From: Corbicula japonica
Lineage: Eukaryota; Mollusca; Bivalvia; Venerida; Cyrenidae
Length of the DNA stretch: 64,000 bases
Assembly: GCA_038501625.1 (NCBI GenBank)
Contig: JAZAYU010000221.1
Location: 496,001-560,000, forward strand
Reading direction: 5' to 3'
Within the stretch, counting starts at the first letter, position 1. The number at the start of each line of letters is the position of its first letter. Below the pieces are notes generated by a model, which did no database searches, was not told the origin of the DNA, and worked only from the letters and a program-made list of their open reading frames with translations. Below are positions 58,827 through 64,000 of this stretch, piece by piece. The translations under genes and the position numbers were made by a program.

Positions 58827-59597
58827 CCCAACAGTTAGAAAATGCCGCTTAAATGCCAATCATTACAATACTGCCAAAAGTCATTTCCGACTATACTTGG
58901 CAGGCACGTGTAAGAAATATATATAAAAACTAAATGTTATAACATAGGAATGTTTTCACTCGTTCAGGGCAAACAATTATGTCGGCAAAACATTGTGACC
59001 GAACTAGCGATCCCGCTAAACTAAAGTACATTTCCATTTTACTCTAAGATACAGTCAACGAAAAAAGACCTTTATTTCAAATAACACAGTATTTATGCCA
59101 TTAGAACGTAAAAGATGTATAAAACAGATGTTTTAAAATTGATTTTTAAACAAATCGCAGACGAAAAAAACCTATTTTAAAATGTCGATCTTTCGCAACG
59201 GTAAGATCCTGGCAGGGTGCTCTAACAAAAATATCGGCAACCATTTCCATTGCCGCCGGACAACATATGACAGGATCGTACAGAGATAACGTGGATAATA
59301 AATGTGAAAATTTTTGCGTTTTTCATACTTAACTAATGCCTTACACCTTACATTTCGAAAAACCTAAAATGGCATTTTTGATGTGATGCATGAAATCTAC
59401 CACACTAGTATTCAGTATTACGACATAAATAGAAAGAACTAAGAAAATGAAAAATAGAAAGTTAGCAAGAAAGGGTAGAACCGTAATAAGGGACAAAGTA
59501 GCGATTGTTTGACATCGGTTTTCTACCCTTTCCGAACACCTCGAAACGCCTTTTAGTTTGCACTTATCAGCCTTCCCTCGGAAGTCTTCCTTTAACT

Positions 59598-59606
59598 CTG
59601 TTAAGT
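59598..59606. other. Empty LINE insertion site
   Basis: Sequence runs ctctgtt then aagtttcaac with no insertion, which fixes the LINE borders in copy A at 28688/28689 and 30443/30444. Confidence 0.85.
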
Positions 59607-61328
59607 TTCAACGTAACAACCAACTATTACTACTTTTTGTTGGTTTATTATGACAAGTTCACTGAAAAGTTTATTTTTTAATGTAAGGGACGCGGTGTTG
59701 TGTAGGTTAGGGTATTGCAGCAAAAAGTATTATGCAAATCTGGTATATTCTACTTGCATTCGATATATGATCCCGGTATGTGTCGGTATTTCCGAGGATA
59801 AACTTTGATTTAGCTAGGTACCGGCTTTGAGTCTGGACAACTTGGTAGGGTCTAAAATTTACCATTTAGCAGAGACGGTTACATCGTCTTAGACTCTTTC
59901 TCAGTTTGTGAATAAATAGATGACGACCTAGTGCTCTGTGCTGCTCACAAAGCAATTCATGAGCTGATGCTTTGATGGACTTTAATGGTATTGTCGACTA
60001 CTGCAAATGTATTTACTTTAGCAAACCGAGTCATGTCAAGCAATTTTAGTATGAAACAATTTTATCTCTATCCATTGAAGATCATTTTATCACTCACTTA
60101 CACTATCGGCTCATTACATTCACCTCGGTTATAGACTGGGACTTCTTTCAACTTTCTTTTTTAACTCAAGGAAAAATTTCACCAATTACATTTACAATAG
60201 CTTGGGTTTCTTCGGTTTTAATGAAAGATAGTGAAAGTTTATGTCATTTGTTTTACCTCAAGCTTTCAAATTCATAATTATGACTGTATAAAATAAGGCT
60301 GCCGAGTTTGGTCAAAAATTTTGACATTGAGCCTTTCGCAGAGGTGTAAAGTGAGTGTAAGGAACGAGAACTCTGCGAAGGAGATTGTCGTTTTAAAAGT
60401 AAATAAGTTTTAATATAAATATCGTACCTCAAGAATCATTGACTAGAATGCTACAGCAACAAAATTATAACCCGTCAAAGTGCTCAATTGACGATCGCGA
60501 GTCCTATCCTACATGGATTTATCGTTTTTGGACTGTTTTGTATATATCGAGCGTTCAAAGGGTCTGTTCGCACTATAGCTATAAGGATTCTTGTCTCTTC
60601 TGAGAATGGAATTTAGCTAAATTTGCTCAAGGTGGCTGGCCACATGCCAGCGTGGTTCTCAAAGATATATCATCATTTGCATACATACATGACTTATACA
60701 TTTCACTTTTTAGAGTATTAACATATAGGGTATATATAGCGTATAAAGCGTTTGTTCGCTTAAAGCCCGTACCCTCATAAGTGACGAAATTGCAATAGTT
60801 TGACACAAGTTTTTTACTCTTTTCGACGAGCTTGTGAAGTCATTCGCTTTTTGATGATCCCGTTACGCTCCGTGTATTTACGAGGATAAATATTGGTGCG
60901 GCTAGGTACCGGCTCTGAGTTCGGACAACTTGGTAGGGTCTAAAGTTTACCATTTTACATGAGTTGGTTACATTGGTCATAGACTCTTACTCAGTTTGCG
61001 AGCGTAAATAGATGACCGACCCAGTGTCGTGCTGCTTAAAAAGCAAGTCGTGAGATGATACTTTAGAGACTTTAAGTGGCCAGATCGACCACTACAAGTT
61101 TAATTCCATAAGAAAACCAAAAAAAAAAAATCGAACATTTTTACCAAAAATGTTTCAAAAAACAAATGTATACTGCATATCACTAAAATCAGTTTGTACC
61201 ATGAAATAATATTTTTTAAATATATATCATATTTCCAAAGTCAGTTACCAAGTGGTCAGAACACTAGAATTGTACCCTTCAAAGTGGTAATTGACGATCA
61301 TGATTCGAATTCTACTCGGTTTTCACTG

Positions 61329-61842
61329 GATTTAGGACCATCATTGACATATTTCATATCTTGACACTGGATGGTAGGAAATCAATGTACCTTTAAAGTG
61401 TTGAAGACATACAAAATATAAGATGATTCACCGAGAAATTTTTCAAGACATTTTTATTTAACGGGAGATAATAGGTGTTAACATTTACATTAAAGCCTAT
61501 GAAAAATATCGATTTTTTGCTATTACTTTAGAAATATTTATTTTTTCAAGAAAGTCTCTTGGTAGAAAACTTAACAAACAGAGTTTGTGTACTATTTTAA
61601 TAAGAAATCAGATATTTACCGTAGAAAAATGGAGAAATTAACATGTTTGTGTTTCCAAGGGAGATAACTCAAGACAACCATGTCAACAAGGGCAGATAAT
61701 CACAAAACATTATCGCTCAACTGTTATTATCTGTAACTTGCCTATTGTCTTTTTAAAGACATTTAATAACTAAATAACTTTCATAATTATGGTTACTGTT
61801 TGGTTTTAATATGCTAATGATGGGTCTAAGACCTTAAAGTCT
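61329..61842. other. Copy-B-only segment of about 0.5 kb
   Basis: Lies between ctcggttttcact and gtcttggttggtttgc; copy A has about 45 unrelated bases here. Contains aagggagataac and aacgggagataa motifs of dispersed repeats. No frame. Confidence 0.55.
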
Positions 61843-61922
61843 TGGTTGGTTTGCACCATAGCTAAGTGGGTTCATGCCATTTCTGAAATCGGAAATTAAG
61901 TGTTTTTGCTCAAGATGGAACC

Positions 61923-62402
61923 TAGTCTCAATAATTCGACTGCAAGCACAGACCCATTATCATACTGACTTTTTACAGATGTCTGTTCTTTACGTCTCAA
62001 GCAGTTACGATCAAAACTGTGGTGGAAATCGACCCGATTTAAATTCTGTTATTTATCGATAAACGTGACGTCGTGAGTCAGGTAAACTTGAAGCGCGGAA
62101 ATCGAAATTTGTTGACATGGGTGGAGGTTTAAAAGAGTTTTGCATAAAAAACGAAACCATTATTTATAAAGGATTACATATATTGATTCTACTTGAATGT
62201 GGCTTTTCAGGTATGTAAATTTTTTAAAGGTACATATGGTTTAAGATGCTTTATGGAGCCGCCAACGTTGCGATCAAATTCCGGTCGGCGGCAGAACTAG
62301 AAGGAAAATTTTCCGCATTGATTTGAATGCTAACTGGGTTGTACGCGAAAGGCAAATATCGCATATATAGAAAAGCCTTTGTCGCGTACAAATAGTTGTG
62401 CT
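61923..62402. mobile_element. 480-bp insertion with a 10-bp target duplication (copy B only)
   Basis: agatggaacc is present at 61913-61922 and 62403-62412, and once in copy A (about 32229-32238). The insert has no terminal inverted repeats, poly-A tail or recognisable frame; the class is unknown. Confidence 0.65.
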
Positions 62403-63477
62403 AGATGGAACCTTGATACTTACCAGCGTGGTTTGAAAGATATATGATCGTTTCACAATGCACATGCTCTGTCAAATTACGCTAAATGGTTTATGCTGCA
62501 CGTTGTGCAGTCGGAAACATCCCATTGCACAAATTTTCACATAAAATTGATGAACTTAATTGCAGTCTTTACTGTATAAGGCCGCTACCTTTTGTTACTT
62601 GTGTTACCAATGAGCACAGAAATGACAAGCAATTTGACTTTTATCATTAAATGGACTGTTTTCAGTCTGTGTCCCTCTTGTTACCTGAAGTATATTAGGT
62701 GGTTAACTTTTGTTACTTGTGTTACCAAGGGACACATATATGACAAGCAATTCTACTTCGTTCTTATATAAAAAAATAGATTTAACAAAATGAACGACTT
62801 TACTTCTGAAATGAATGTTACATTTTGTCACCTTCTTGTTATTTTGGATATAAAAGGGCGTTACTTTCTGTTACTTCTCATACTAAGGAGCACTAATATG
62901 ACCATTAAGTTTGAATTTTATTCTGGTTGCTACTATTGTTACTTTAAGTATTAGGCATGTCACCTATTGTTACTTGCGTAATTAATCGACAAAAATATCA
63001 CCAATAAATGTTTAAAACAAGAAGCTGTGTTCGGAAAACACATATGCCCCCGGTAGCGAAGTTTGTAACGATACAAATTTTAAATGATAGCACAGTGTTA
63101 AAACTGCAACTAAAATCACAAGTTAGTTCTAAATAATGAAACTAACCGTCTGGTGCCAGAACCTGTACATGAAAAGAATTTATCATACATGTAACAAGAG
63201 CCAGTCGGAAACGACTGCATGCTCGACTATTTGAAGTCAGACATATTTAAGCACATTTAAAACTGGGCTTCATTTAAACTGGGGAGTCATTCAGGAGTTT
63301 ATGACACCCAACACACATACATGAACAAAAGTTTCTTAATCCAAGTTAGGAAATCAATAAATTACAGTTACTTTATTATTGTAGTTTTTTTTAGAGGGTT
63401 TACACAACCCAGTCCATACACCCCTGATCCCACACCCATCAACCCACTATCCCTGCCCACCTATAGTGATGTGGTGA

Positions 63478-64000
63478 GGTGTGGTGTAGTATAGTAAGGT
63501 ATGGTATGCTGGTTGCTGTTGTTGGTGGTGTGGGTGTTGTTGCTGTTGTTGGTATTGTTGTTGGTGTTGGTAATGTTGGTGTTGTTGGTGATGTTGTTGG
63601 TGTAGTTGTCAGTGTTGTTGTTGGTGTTGTCAGTTGTTGGTGTTGTTGATGCTATTGTTGTTGGTTGTTGGTGTTGTTGATGCTATTCTTGTTGGTGGTG
63701 GTGTTGTTGTTGGTGGTGTTGTTGACGGTGTTCTTGGTGGTGTTGTTGACGGAGTTGTTGGTGGTGTTGTTGACGGTGTTGTTGGTGGTGTTGTTGACAT
63801 TGTTGTTGACAGTGTTATTGTTGGTGGTGTGGTGAGGTGGTGGTGGTGTGGTGTGAGATGGGGTGGTGTGGTGGGGGTGGTGGGGGGTGGTGGTGGTGTG
63901 GGGGTGGTGGTGGTGTGGTGGTGGTGTGGTGGTGGTGGGGGTGGTGGTGTGGTGTGGTGTGGTGTGGTGTGGTGTGGTGTGGTGTGGTGTGGTGTGATAT
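63478..64000. repeat. (TTG/TGG)n array at window end
   Basis: Counterpart of 33298-33775 with more ggtgt repeats at its end. The window stops before any TATAG tract. Confidence 0.95.

Larger units (their letters stand above)
37190..64000 (+). repeat. Copy B of the ~26 kb direct duplication
   Basis: Collinear with 7684-33786 and still continuing at the window end inside the TGG array. Copy-B-only segments are about 38938-40000, 41860-43805, 46085-46310, 54755-55372, 61329-61842 and 61923-62402. Confidence 0.95.

Overview
The window is AT-rich animal DNA, most likely from a bivalve mollusc. Three things suggest this: spliced genes with GT-AG introns; a somatomedin-B (SMB)-bearing receptor-like gene of a kind expanded in molluscs; and dispersed repeats with molluscan character (motifs around 'atgcccccgg' and 'gggagataac', many palindromic MITEs, Penelope-like and CR1/L2-like retroelements). 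The species cannot be named from sequence alone.

Layout. Bases 157-2200 are one arm of a 2 kb inverted repeat that ends in a 500-base assembly gap (2201-2700). Bases 2701-7683 are single copy and hold the first two exons of the SMB gene. Bases 7684-33786 (copy A) and 37190-64000 (copy B) are the same ~26 kb segment in direct orientation. Between them lie a long (TATAG)n tract, the second arm of the inverted repeat (to 36062) and about 1.1 kb of spacer. Each copy holds the last visible SMB-gene exon (+ strand), a complete six-exon beta-1,4-galactosyltransferase-family (GT7) gene (- strand), a decayed Penelope-like reverse transcriptase, and many small repeats. The copies differ by point changes and by clean insertions or deletions. 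Copy A alone has a 5'-truncated CR1/L2-like LINE, a solo LTR and a hAT-like element. Copy B alone has several 0.4-2 kb inserts.

Genes. The two GT7 genes can be joined exon by exon in phase into 338-residue type II Golgi proteins. They differ at three residues, one inside the conserved donor-site FGG motif. Copy B also carries a second, decayed copy of exon 5 embedded in a GACA microsatellite. The SMB gene assembles in phase into a 629-residue ectodomain-like protein; no seven-transmembrane part is visible. Copy B holds only its last exon, with a one-base frameshift. The region upstream of each GT7 gene is occupied by a CRE-bearing MITE that has itself been split by a 1.0-1.3 kb foldback element.

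No bacterial-type operon, CRISPR array or intact DNA-transposase gene was seen. Whether A/B is a true tandem duplication or two haplotypes placed in series is the main open question; the allele-like insertion polymorphisms and the adjacent gap make the second possibility serious.
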